Positions 5,882-11,539 of a stretch of DNA of 13,881 nucleotides are shown piece after piece. Source of the stretch: Candidatus Woesearchaeota archaeon (GTDB lineage Archaea > Nanobdellota > Nanobdellia > Woesearchaeales > GW2011-AR4); assembly GCA_016185815.1 (NCBI GenBank), contig JACPMT010000017.1:1-13881 (forward strand), written 5' to 3'. Under the pieces are notes generated by a model. That model was not told the origin of the DNA. It saw only the letters and a list, made by a program, of their open reading frames with translations, and ran no database searches. The translations under genes and the position numbers were made by a program. The first letter of the stretch is position 1, and the number at the start of each line of letters is the position of its first letter.

Positions 5882-6736
5882 TTAAAATATAGTTATAAGA
5901 ACGCCTCCAATAAGCATTATTATTGTGCCGATTAAAGCGTTTCTTATGTTTTTTTCATTAAAAAAGAAGTACCCGAAAAATATTGCAAAGATGATGCTGC
6001 TTCTTTTTAATGATATTACATAAGGCACAATTGCAGAGATGATTGCATAAGATGCTGTTGCTATCATGAAAGCTGAAGCCAAGCCAAGAAGGATTAGCAT
6101 ATTGAAGTGTGATTTTATATTGGCAATATTCTGCCTTGTAAAAATAACAGGAACCATGATTATTGAAATAATAAGATAGACCACAACGCTAAAAAATATT
6201 GGATTTGAATCCAGAATCCCAAGCTTAAATAAATTTGCAGTAATGCTCCATACAAAGGCAACAATAAGCACATAAAAAGAGCCCTTGTCTTTTATTAGCG
6301 CTTTGAACGGGCTAAAAAATCCTTTTTTGTAGTCCTCTATGTGCATCATATAAGCCCCTAATACAATAAGAAAAACTCCAATAAAGCCAAGCTGTGTAGG
6401 AATTTCATTAAGCATTATATAAGAGGTAAACAATAAAAATAAAGGCGTAAAACTCAGCATAGGCATTGTGATGGACAACTTGCTTATTTGTGTTGCTTTG
6501 ATTAGCAGGTATGTGGAGAAAAGCAATAATATGGCATTCAAAGCAGCATTCCAGTAAACATTACCATTTATTTTTTCAGGATAGTTAAAATACAATAAAA
6601 CCAGCAAAAAGGGCAATGCAAATGCATACTGCACCCAAACTACAATTGAGCTATTGACCTGCTTGAGCTTTTTCATCAATGCAAATATAACAGCGTCCCC
6701 TAATCCCGAAACAACAGAAAGAAATGCCCATAACAT
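5882..6736 (-). CDS. EamA/DMT-superfamily transporter
   Basis: The protein has 284 residues and about ten hydrophobic helices in two homologous halves of five, the pattern of EamA-type drug/metabolite transporters. The N-terminal half begins MLWAFLSVVSGLGDAVIFALMKK. Family-like loop features include LLIKATQISKLSITMPMLSFTPLF before an internal helix and, in the second half, a segment ending SLKRSSIIFAIFFGYFFFNE followed by GTIIMLIGGVLI. The substrate cannot be told from sequence. The start is 1 nt after the stop of ribulose-phosphate 3-epimerase, so the two are almost certainly one operon, which hints at a sugar- or carbon-related substrate but does not prove it. Confidence 0.85.
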   Translation of the reverse strand: MLWAFLSVVSGLGDAVIFALMKKLKQVNSSIVVWVQYAFALPFLLVLLYFNYPEKINGNVYWNAALNAILLLFSTYLLIKATQISKLSITMPMLSFTPLFLLFTSYIMLNEIPTQLGFIGVFLIVLGAYMMHIEDYKKGFFSPFKALIKDKGSFYVLIVAFVWSITANLFKLGILDSNPIFFSVVVYLIISIIMVPVIFTRQNIANIKSHFNMLILLGLASAFMIATASYAIISAIVPYVISLKRSSIIFAIFFGYFFFNEKNIRNALIGTIIMLIGGVLITIF

Positions 6737-6737
6737 T

Positions 6738-7379
6738 TTATTTTAAAGCGCTTAATATTTCCTTTATCGCAGCAGCCCTGTCCTTTTTGCCGAATATGGA
6801 AGTTCCTGCCACAAAAACGTTAGCGCCTTCATCATAGGCAATTCTTGCAGTTACGGGGTTTATGCCGCCGTCAACCTCGATGTCGAGCTTTGGCTTGAGC
6901 TTTCTTAATTCCATAACTTTTGGCATTATAGACTGCATGAATTTCTGCCCTGCCCAGCCCGGCTCGACTGTCATCACCAAAACCATGTCAACAATATCAA
7001 GATATTTTTTTATTTTATCCAATTGCGTGTTTGGCTTTATTGATATGCCGGTTTTTATTTTATTTTTCTTGATGAAATTAATCTGCTTAGCCGGATTTTT
7101 GCATGCTTCCTCATGGATTGTTATAGAGTAGGCTCCTGCCTCAATAAACCTTTTTATGTAAGAATCGCTTGGCTCGTGCACCATCAAGTGGACATCAAGC
7201 GGCACTTTTGTCTTGATTGTTTTTACAAAATCAGAATCAACTGTTGTTGGAGGGACAAAAATCCCGTCCATGATGTCTACATGAATCAAATCGGCGTATT
7301 TTTCAACATCCCTTATTTCCTGGTTTACTTTTGAGAGGTCAGCAGACAAAATTGAAGGTGCAATTTTTATTCTTGGCAT
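6738..7379 (-). CDS. rpe: Ribulose-phosphate 3-epimerase
   Basis: This enzyme interconverts D-ribulose 5-phosphate and D-xylulose 5-phosphate. The 213-residue (beta/alpha)8 protein has the family motifs in order: APSILSAD (7-14), HVDIMDGIFVPP (33-44), DVHLMVHEP (62-70), MTVEPGWAGQKF (136-147), EVDGGIN (168-174) and AGTSIF (191-196). The expected metal ligands H33, D35, H64 and D170 are all present, with D35 and D170 as the catalytic acid/base pair, so the enzyme should be active. It heads a two-gene unit with the EamA transporter (1-nt gap). It follows the COG1325-like gene by 52 very AT-rich bases, which may hold a separate promoter. Confidence 0.95.
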   Translation of the reverse strand: MPRIKIAPSILSADLSKVNQEIRDVEKYADLIHVDIMDGIFVPPTTVDSDFVKTIKTKVPLDVHLMVHEPSDSYIKRFIEAGAYSITIHEEACKNPAKQINFIKKNKIKTGISIKPNTQLDKIKKYLDIVDMVLVMTVEPGWAGQKFMQSIMPKVMELRKLKPKLDIEVDGGINPVTARIAYDEGANVFVAGTSIFGKKDRAAAIKEILSALK

Positions 7380-7431
7380 TTTTGATTTAAATTTTTAAAA
7401 TTATTGTTTTTTATTATTTTTATTATTTTAT

Positions 7432-7887
7432 TTAATGATCTTTAAACAAATCCCTGACAACATTTAAAGCTAACTCTCTTTTTTTAGGAAAAGCAGCTAT
7501 GCTGATTTTCAGGTGGAAGCACTTGCCGGAATCTGTCAAAATTAGCTTTTTACCATGTATCCATGATTCTTTGCCAAACCTCAAAAACAAGCAGAGATTT
7601 TTGTCCAGCCTTGATTCAGCTTGCTGCAGTATGCTGTCTTTCTGGTTTTCATCCAAGTTGTTTAATAAGTTATCTAAAAATTTGTTTATCAGATTGCTTT
7701 TTGTCAATGCAACCTCAAATATTATTATTTTCTTTTCATTAAAACCAACAGCGTTGCTTCTCTTTAAAACAATTTTATTATAGCCAAGATTGAAAGGAAA
7801 AAACCTTAAGAAAGACTCTAAAATTAAATCAATATTCTCATTTTCGTAAGAAAAAACAGTCAGCTTTATTAAATGAGCGTATTTCAT
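7432..7887 (-). CDS. COG1325-like RNA-binding protein (predicted exosome-associated)
   Basis: The 151-residue product starts MKYAHLIKLTVFSYENENID, which resembles the opening of archaeal COG1325 proteins (a beta-strand with a His, then 'E.E...IL.SFLRFFP'). A middle helix NLINKFLDNLLNNLDENQK, the segment LDKNLCLFLRFGKESWIHGKKLILTDSGKCFHLKISI and a C-terminal helix complete the expected pattern. COG1325 proteins were predicted as exosome-linked RNA-binding proteins because they sit in the archaeal exosome superoperon. The location here, 9 nt after UPF0147 and in line with prefoldin beta, Rpo12 and eL43, fits that. The call rests on pattern memory plus context, not on catalytic motifs. Confidence 0.6.
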   Translation of the reverse strand: MKYAHLIKLTVFSYENENIDLILESFLRFFPFNLGYNKIVLKRSNAVGFNEKKIIIFEVALTKSNLINKFLDNLLNNLDENQKDSILQQAESRLDKNLCLFLRFGKESWIHGKKLILTDSGKCFHLKISIAAFPKKRELALNVVRDLFKDH

Positions 7888-7896
7888 TTAAGCTTA

Positions 7897-8151
7897 TTAC
7901 AGCTTCTCGAGCATGCTCATGACATTCCATATCTGCGTCCTTGTGTATGCCTGCAGGTTAACGTCACTGGCAATCCCGTCAAGCTCGTTTAACGCCCTGT
8001 TGACTTTTATTGATAATTCCGTGTCTTCCTTTAAAGTATTGACAACAGACTCTATTTTTGCCCTTACATTTTTAGGGACAGTGGAGTCCTCCCTGATTTC
8101 ATTCAAGCTGTTTACAACAGTCAGCTGACTTATTTGCTCTGCCATTTTCAT
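7897..8151 (-). CDS. UPF0147 family protein
   Basis: The 84-residue, all-helical protein carries the family-like core LNEIREDSTVPKNVRAKIE followed by ELSIKVNRALNELDGIASD and YTRTQIWNVMSMLEKL, as in archaeal UPF0147 proteins of about 80-95 residues. Its biochemical function is not known. An ATG two codons downstream (8145) is an alternative start. It begins 1 nt after the prefoldin beta stop, so translational coupling is likely. Confidence 0.85.
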   Translation of the reverse strand: MKMAEQISQLTVVNSLNEIREDSTVPKNVRAKIESVVNTLKEDTELSIKVNRALNELDGIASDVNLQAYTRTQIWNVMSMLEKL

Positions 8152-8152
8152 G

Positions 8153-8488
8153 CTAGTCTTCCTTTTTTATTTTGTTTAGAATTTCAGACTGCAATTTTGA
8201 AGCCTTTTCCCTCACCTGGGATTCCTGCTTCTCCATTGTCCTTATTCTTAATTCAAGCATTTCTCTCTTTGACTGCAGCTCTGCTTTTAATTCATTTTTA
8301 TCGGTCTCAACCATTATGTTTCCTATTATTTTATATGCCTTGTCGGTGTTGCCAAGCTCGTTTAAAGCTGACTCTGTCTCAACAAGCTGGACCTGGAATT
8401 GCTGCTTCTGCCCAAGAAAATTCTGCAGGCTCTGCTCAAACATCTGCAATTGCCCGATTTTCTGCTCTGTCTCTTTTGAAACTTCCAT
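8153..8488 (-). CDS. pfdB: Prefoldin subunit beta
   Basis: The 111-residue protein has the prefoldin beta layout: an N-terminal coiled-coil helix (about 5-40, KIGQLQMFEQSLQNFLGQKQ), a beta-hairpin core (about 45-66, NELGNTDKAYKIIGNIMVE), and a C-terminal coiled-coil helix (about 67-108). Prefoldin is the hexameric alpha2-beta4 jellyfish-shaped chaperone that captures unfolded proteins for the thermosome. The length is a little under the usual 115-125 residues. The gene follows Rpo12 by 3 nt and precedes UPF0147 by 1 nt. The alpha subunit is not in the window. Confidence 0.93.
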   Translation of the reverse strand: MEVSKETEQKIGQLQMFEQSLQNFLGQKQQFQVQLVETESALNELGNTDKAYKIIGNIMVETDKNELKAELQSKREMLELRIRTMEKQESQVREKASKLQSEILNKIKKED

Positions 8489-8491
8489 TTC

Positions 8492-8629
8492 TTACCTTGC
8501 CTTTACCTCTGTGTTTACGCTTCTGGGCTTGAAAAGTATCTTGCTGCCGCAATAGGGGCACCTAATTCTTTTCCTCAGATAGTCCATTGCAACTTTCTTG
8601 TTGCAGTCAAAGCACTTGTATTCTGCCAT
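8492..8629 (-). CDS. rpoP: DNA-directed RNA polymerase subunit P (Rpo12)
   Basis: This 45-residue ORF reads MAEYKCFDCNKKVAMD at its start and RIRCPYCGSKILFKPRS in the middle. The two CxxC pairs (C6, C9 and C24, C27) form the zinc ribbon, and RCPYCGSKILFKPR is the hallmark of archaeal Rpo12, the counterpart of eukaryotic Rpb12. The subunit helps hold together the polymerase assembly platform. It sits 8 nt after eL43 and 3 nt before prefoldin beta, an order seen in many archaea. Confidence 0.95.
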   Translation of the reverse strand: MAEYKCFDCNKKVAMDYLRKRIRCPYCGSKILFKPRSVNTEVKAR

Positions 8630-8637
8630 TATAATTC

Positions 8638-8952
8638 CTATGAAGCCTGCTTGGCTTCTTCAACTTCTTCCATCTCTTCCTTTATGATTTCAGGCTCTTC
8701 CTGCATCACCTGGGCTTCTTTTGCTATTATCTTTTTTGAAACAGAGTAGGCTTTGCCTGTGAACTTGGCATTGCACTTTTTGCAGTTCCATATTCCAACA
8801 GCAATTCTCTTTACAGATGTTTTGTGGCAGTATGGGCATTTATGAAGCCTTCTCTGCTCAGTTTCTATTTTAGAAAATTTAACCTTAAGCTTTCTTCCGT
8901 ACCTTGCTCCGAACCTCTTGACAGAGCCTAGTCCTAATTTTTCTTCTGTCAT
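8638..8952 (-). CDS. rpl37ae: Large ribosomal subunit protein eL43 (L37Ae)
   Basis: The 104-residue protein contains RFGARYGRKLKVKFSKIE, then a four-Cys zinc ribbon: CPYC (39-42) and CKKC (57-60) around KRIAVGIWNC, and the family segment GKAYSV. This is a ribosomal RNA-binding protein of the large subunit. After residue 75 it has an unusual acidic extension (EEPEIIKEEMEEVEEAKQAS), which makes it longer than typical archaeal members of about 70-90 residues. The start has no visible Shine-Dalgarno, and an AT-rich stretch upstream (about 8975-8996) could hold a promoter. It leads the cluster eL43, Rpo12, prefoldin beta, UPF0147, COG1325. Confidence 0.93.
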   Translation of the reverse strand: MTEEKLGLGSVKRFGARYGRKLKVKFSKIETEQRRLHKCPYCHKTSVKRIAVGIWNCKKCNAKFTGKAYSVSKKIIAKEAQVMQEEPEIIKEEMEEVEEAKQAS

Positions 8953-9039
8953 TTTAGATTTTGTTTTTTAGTTGTTAATTTAATTTTTATTAATCTGAAA
9001 TTCATTTTAAGATTTTATTCCTAAATGGGGCTGCCCGGA

Positions 9040-9059
9040 TTTTCATAACCTCATGGTTT
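9040..9059 (-). other. 20-nt BHB intron in the T loop (59/60)
   Basis: In the precursor the T stem CCCGG/CCGGG forms the exon helix, TTCA pairs with TGAA as the 4-bp central helix, AAA and AAT are the two 3-nt bulges, and AACC/GGTT with loop ATGA is the intron hairpin, with one extra A. Cutting each bulge after its second base removes 20 nt and leaves the standard seven-base T loop TTCAAAT. Confidence 0.85.
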
Positions 9060-9118
9060 TTTGAACCGGGGTCTTCTGGTCCCAAACCAGAAAGGATGTG
9101 TCCAAGCTACCCCACAGC

Positions 9119-9163
9119 TTCATGCTAGTGGCATTAGCGAAAAAGATAGGCTGTGCCACTATA
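9119..9163 (-). other. 45-nt BHB intron in the acceptor stem (3/4)
   Basis: In the precursor the leader CAG pairs with CTG of the exon (positions 5-7), CATG pairs with CATG as the 4-bp central helix, GGT and AAG are the 3-nt bulges, and TAGTGGCA/TGCCACTA is an 8-bp intron helix with a 20-base loop. Cutting after the second base of each bulge joins GGG to GCTG, rebuilding GGGGCTG, exactly complementary to the 3' acceptor strand CAGCCCC. Confidence 0.85.
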
Positions 9164-9185
9164 CCCATGCTGAGCAGCTTTTTGC

Positions 9186-9199
9186 CCCTTTTACAAGGG
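9186..9199 (-). repeat. Small hairpin near the tRNA transcription start
   Basis: Minus-strand CCCTT and AAGGG form a 5-bp stem around GTAA, a GNRA-type tetraloop if transcribed. It lies where transcription is expected to begin, so it may only partly be in the RNA. Confidence 0.35.
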
Positions 9200-9208
9200 T
9201 TAAACCAT

Positions 9209-9218
9209 TATTTTTAAA
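9209..9218 (-). promoter_or_regulatory. TATA-like box of the tRNA-Pro gene
   Basis: Minus-strand TTTAAAAATA predicts a start near 9188, about 22 nt before the mature tRNA 5' end at 9166. This leaves room for the leader sequence that forms the first BHB. Confidence 0.5.
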
Positions 9219-9256
9219 TGTATCGTTAAAGCGCATTTTCCCGATATTATCAATAA

Positions 9257-9267
9257 CTTATATAAAC
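9257..9267 (+). promoter_or_regulatory. TATA box of the aRF1 gene
   Basis: CTTATATAAAC is centred about 28 bp before the ATG at 9290 and fits a leaderless transcript. It forms a divergent promoter region with the tRNA-Pro gene. Confidence 0.6.
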
Positions 9268-9289
9268 CAATCGCATTTTTAATATTAAT

Positions 9290-10390
9290 ATGGCACTGAC
9301 AGAAGCGCAAAGATTTCATTTGAAGAAATTCATCAAGGAACTGGAAAATTTCAGAGGAAGGCACACGGAATTGGTTAGCGTGTACATACCTCAGGACTAT
9401 GACCTGAACAAAATACTTAACCATCTGACCCAGGAGCAGGGCACAGCATCCAACATCAAGTCAGCATCCACAAGAAAAAATGTAACCGATGCCCTGGAAA
9501 GGATGATACAGCACCTGAAATTGTTCAAGAAAACACCTGCAAACGGCTTGGCTGTATTCTCCGGCAATGTGGCTAAAAGGGAAGGCCAGCAGGATTTCAA
9601 GGTCTGGAGCATTGAAACGCCTGTGCCGTTAAGGACAAGAATTTACAGATGCGACAAGGAGTTTGTCCTTGATATTTTGAGGGACATGCTTGAGGCAAAA
9701 GAGGTGTATGGATTGGTTGTGATGGACAGGAGGGACGCAAATATCGCTTTGCTGAAGGGAAAAACAATCGTTCCATTGGTAAAAACCCATTCGGAAGTGC
9801 CTGGAAAGTTCAAGGCCGGAGGACAATCAGCTGCCCGCTTCAGCCGCTTAATAGAAGGTGCTGCAAAAGACCATTATAAGAAGGTAGCAGAGTACATGAA
9901 GGAAACATTCCTTAATATGGAAGGCTTGAGAGGCATCATTGTAGGAGGCCCAGGCCCTACAAAATACGACCTTGTTGAGGGCGATTTCATAACAAATGAG
10001 GTCAAGAAGAAGATAATAGCAATAAAGGACTTGAGCTACACTGGCGAATTTGGACTGGAAGAGCTGCTTGAAAAAAGCCAGGATGTTTTAGCCCAGGAAG
10101 ATGTCATGGAAGAGAAGAAGATTGTAGGCAGATTTCTTGAGATGCTTGCAACTAAGCAAAATATGGTTGCATATGGTGAAAATGATGTCATGAATAAAGT
10201 AAAGATGGGCGTTGTTGACATTTTATTGTTATCAGAGGATTTGAGTGACGGAAAGATTGAGGAATTTGAAGCAGCAGCAAAGCCAGTCGGAACTGAAATA
10301 AGGATTATTTCAACGCAGACAAGAGAGGGAGTGCAATTGCGGGACTTGGGAAAAGCGGCTGCTATTTTGAGGTATGAAGTGCATACGTAA
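9290..10390 (+). CDS. prf1: Peptide chain release factor aRF1, lacking the C-terminal mini-domain
   Basis: aRF1 reads all three stop codons and triggers peptide release. The 366-residue product has the stop-codon recognition motifs TASNIKS (52-58) and YRCDKEF (119-125), and the catalytic GGQ at 177-179 (KFKAGGQSAARF). Domain 3 ends ISTQTREGVQLRDLGKAAAILRYEV, the usual family ending. Archaeal aRF1 is normally about 410-420 residues. Here domain 3 runs from DILLLSEDLSD (310-320) directly into GKIEEFEAAAKPVG, so the mini-domain of about 45 residues, which carries a CxxC zinc site in many archaea, is absent. The presence of NIKS and GGQ rules out Pelota. The gene stands alone between divergent tRNA-Pro and a SprT-like gene. 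Confidence 0.95.
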   Translation: MALTEAQRFHLKKFIKELENFRGRHTELVSVYIPQDYDLNKILNHLTQEQGTASNIKSASTRKNVTDALERMIQHLKLFKKTPANGLAVFSGNVAKREGQQDFKVWSIETPVPLRTRIYRCDKEFVLDILRDMLEAKEVYGLVVMDRRDANIALLKGKTIVPLVKTHSEVPGKFKAGGQSAARFSRLIEGAAKDHYKKVAEYMKETFLNMEGLRGIIVGGPGPTKYDLVEGDFITNEVKKKIIAIKDLSYTGEFGLEELLEKSQDVLAQEDVMEEKKIVGRFLEMLATKQNMVAYGENDVMNKVKMGVVDILLLSEDLSDGKIEEFEAAAKPVGTEIRIISTQTREGVQLRDLGKAAAILRYEVHT

Positions 10391-10536
10391 ATTTTAAGCA
10401 TACCAATTTCAATAAAAATAATTAAAAAGAAAATTAAATAAAAAATAACGAGAGCGACTTTTATATGTTGTAAGTGATAAAAGTAAACCGCTTATTGACG
10501 TCAAAGTCGATTAACTGAAGTTATTTAACTTAAAAA

Positions 10537-11205
10537 ATGCCCTCAATTATTGAAGAAGCATTCCAGCAATTATATCCGGAAAAAGAATTGAAATATAATT
10601 TCTCATTAAAGTATTCAAGAAAATTCAAGCCGTATAATGCGAATGTGAAATTAAGAAATAACAATTTAATGTTTAATTTGAGCAGGAACTGGAAAAAAAT
10701 AAGCAAAGAGATACAAATCGGATTGATTCAGGAATTATTAGGAAAGATATTAAAAAATAAGAAAAAAACAATCAATATAGAGCTTTACAATCTGTTTATG
10801 AAAAATGTTCATTTGGCAGTTCCCAAAACAAAAACTGACGCAATTCTTGAAGAGTCTTTTAATCGTGTTAATGATGCTTATTTCAATGGAATGCTTGACA
10901 AGCCGAATCTGGAGTGGGGCAATAATTCAATTAATAAATTGGGCTCTTATGAATACGGCAGCGATACAATAACGATAAGCACTATTTTCAAAAATGAAAA
11001 AAAGGAACTTCTTGATTATGTTATGCACCATGAAATGCTGCACAAGAAATTCAAGTTTCAAAGCAAAAACGGAAGAAATGTTCATCACAGCAGTGAATTC
11101 AGGAGAATGGAGGCAAAGTTTGAAAACAGGGATTTGGCTGAAAAGGAAATATCTAAACTTGCAGGGAAGCATCGGTTTGAATTAAGGGCTGTTTTAAATT
11201 TCTAA
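10537..11205 (+). CDS. SprT-like zinc metalloprotease domain protein
   Basis: The 222-residue protein has an N-terminal region of unknown fold (1-95) and a SprT-like domain (about 100-200). The domain starts with helix ILEESFNRVNDAYFNGML, then LEWGNN and GSYEYGSDTITIS beta-strands, and the catalytic helix with HEMLH at 165-169 (HExxH: two zinc ligands and the catalytic Glu). HHSSEFRRMEAKF (183-195) supplies the likely third ligand. SprT-family proteins include Spartan and Wss1, which remove DNA-protein crosslinks, but archaeal members are poorly known. The start follows a TATA-like CTTTTATATG (about 10458-10467) by about 75 bp, so a leader of about 50 nt is possible. Base composition is more AT-rich than the neighbouring translation genes. 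Confidence 0.75.
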   Translation: MPSIIEEAFQQLYPEKELKYNFSLKYSRKFKPYNANVKLRNNNLMFNLSRNWKKISKEIQIGLIQELLGKILKNKKKTINIELYNLFMKNVHLAVPKTKTDAILEESFNRVNDAYFNGMLDKPNLEWGNNSINKLGSYEYGSDTITISTIFKNEKKELLDYVMHHEMLHKKFKFQSKNGRNVHHSSEFRRMEAKFENRDLAEKEISKLAGKHRFELRAVLNF

Positions 11206-11213
11206 TTCAAAAG

Positions 11214-11226
11214 TTTTAAATACATA
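11214..11226 (+). promoter_or_regulatory. TATA box of the histone gene
   Basis: TTTTAAATACATA is centred about 34 bp before the histone ATG. The predicted start lies around 11244, leaving a leader of only about 8 nt. Confidence 0.5.
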
Positions 11227-11251
11227 TCAAACAAACCAACCATGATTTAAA

Positions 11252-11461
11252 ATGAGCGACAAATTTCTGCCTTTGGCGGCCATGGAAAAAATCCTTAAGC
11301 AAGGGGGCGCTGAAAGGGTTTCTGACAAGGCAAAGGTTGCTTTGAAAAATGCAATTGAAGACATAGCAAATGAAATTGCCTCCAAATCAATAAAGCTTGC
11401 TGTACATGCCGGAAGAAAAACGGTAAAGGCAGAGGATATCAAGCTTGCAGTCAAGGAATAA
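11252..11461 (+). CDS. Archaeal histone
   Basis: The 69-residue protein is a single histone fold: helix 1 FLPLAAMEKILKQGG, loop, long helix 2 DKAKVALKNAIEDIANEIASKSIKLAVHAG, and strand-loop RKTVKAEDIKLAVKE. The last segment (RKTVKAEDI) is highly characteristic of archaeal histones. These proteins dimerise and wrap DNA in open-ended superhelices. The length equals that of HMfB-like histones, with no tails. The gene has its own TATA box and stands alone between the SprT-like and aIF5A genes. Confidence 0.95.
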   Translation: MSDKFLPLAAMEKILKQGGAERVSDKAKVALKNAIEDIANEIASKSIKLAVHAGRKTVKAEDIKLAVKE

Positions 11462-11478
11462 TTCTTTTTAAGCACAAT

Positions 11479-11490
11479 CTTTATAAATTA
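11479..11490 (+). promoter_or_regulatory. TATA box of the aIF5A operon
   Basis: CTTTATAAATTA predicts transcription from about 11510, giving a leader of about 30 nt. The leader holds a Shine-Dalgarno-like GGTGG at 11531-11535, 4 nt before the ATG at 11540. Confidence 0.55.
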
Positions 11491-11539
11491 ATTGCATATT
11501 CTTTCCAATCTTAATCTAAAAAAGTATTAAGGTGGCTCA

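Larger units (their letters stand above)
9026..9166 (-). tRNA. tRNA-Pro (UGG) with two predicted BHB introns
   Basis: After removing 9119-9163 and 9040-9059 the RNA is 76 nt. The acceptor strand GGGGCTG pairs perfectly with CAGCCCC. T8 and G9 are followed by GGGTAGC with GG in the D loop. The anticodon arm TCTGG-TTTGGGA-CCAGA gives anticodon TGG, the T arm is CCCGG-TTCAAAT-CCGGG, and the discriminator is A73. CCA is not encoded. The D-arm style (G10-T25, T13-T22) matches other archaeal tRNA-Pro. Without splicing, acceptor positions 2 and 3 would be A, mispaired with C, and the T loop would hold 27 bases. A TATA-like box lies upstream, and transcription would start about 22 nt before the mature 5' end. 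The splice sites are predictions from BHB geometry. Confidence 0.92.

Noticed and set aside
9026..9121. tRNA-Pro with no acceptor-stem intron, starting at 9121 with GAAGCTG
   Set aside because: Positions 2 and 3 would be A opposite C, and the neighbouring sequence forms a clean BHB that restores a perfect stem.
9061..9282. Plus-strand ORF of 73 residues across the tRNA locus
   Set aside because: It is antisense to a well-supported tRNA and overlaps the promoters of the tRNA and aRF1; the protein has no family features.
9290..10390. Pelota (ribosome rescue factor) instead of aRF1
   Set aside because: Pelota lacks NIKS and GGQ; both are present here, so the short C-terminal region is a mini-domain loss in aRF1.
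10495..10504. Palindrome TTGACGTCAA as an operator
   Set aside because: A single 10-base palindrome in AT-rich sequence; no second copy or linked regulator is visible, so no claim is made.
10458..10520. Possible C/D box sRNA (GTGATAA ... CTGA) before the SprT-like gene
   Set aside because: The C box has a mismatch, no convincing C' and D' boxes are present, and the TATA-like box is too close upstream; the evidence is too weak.
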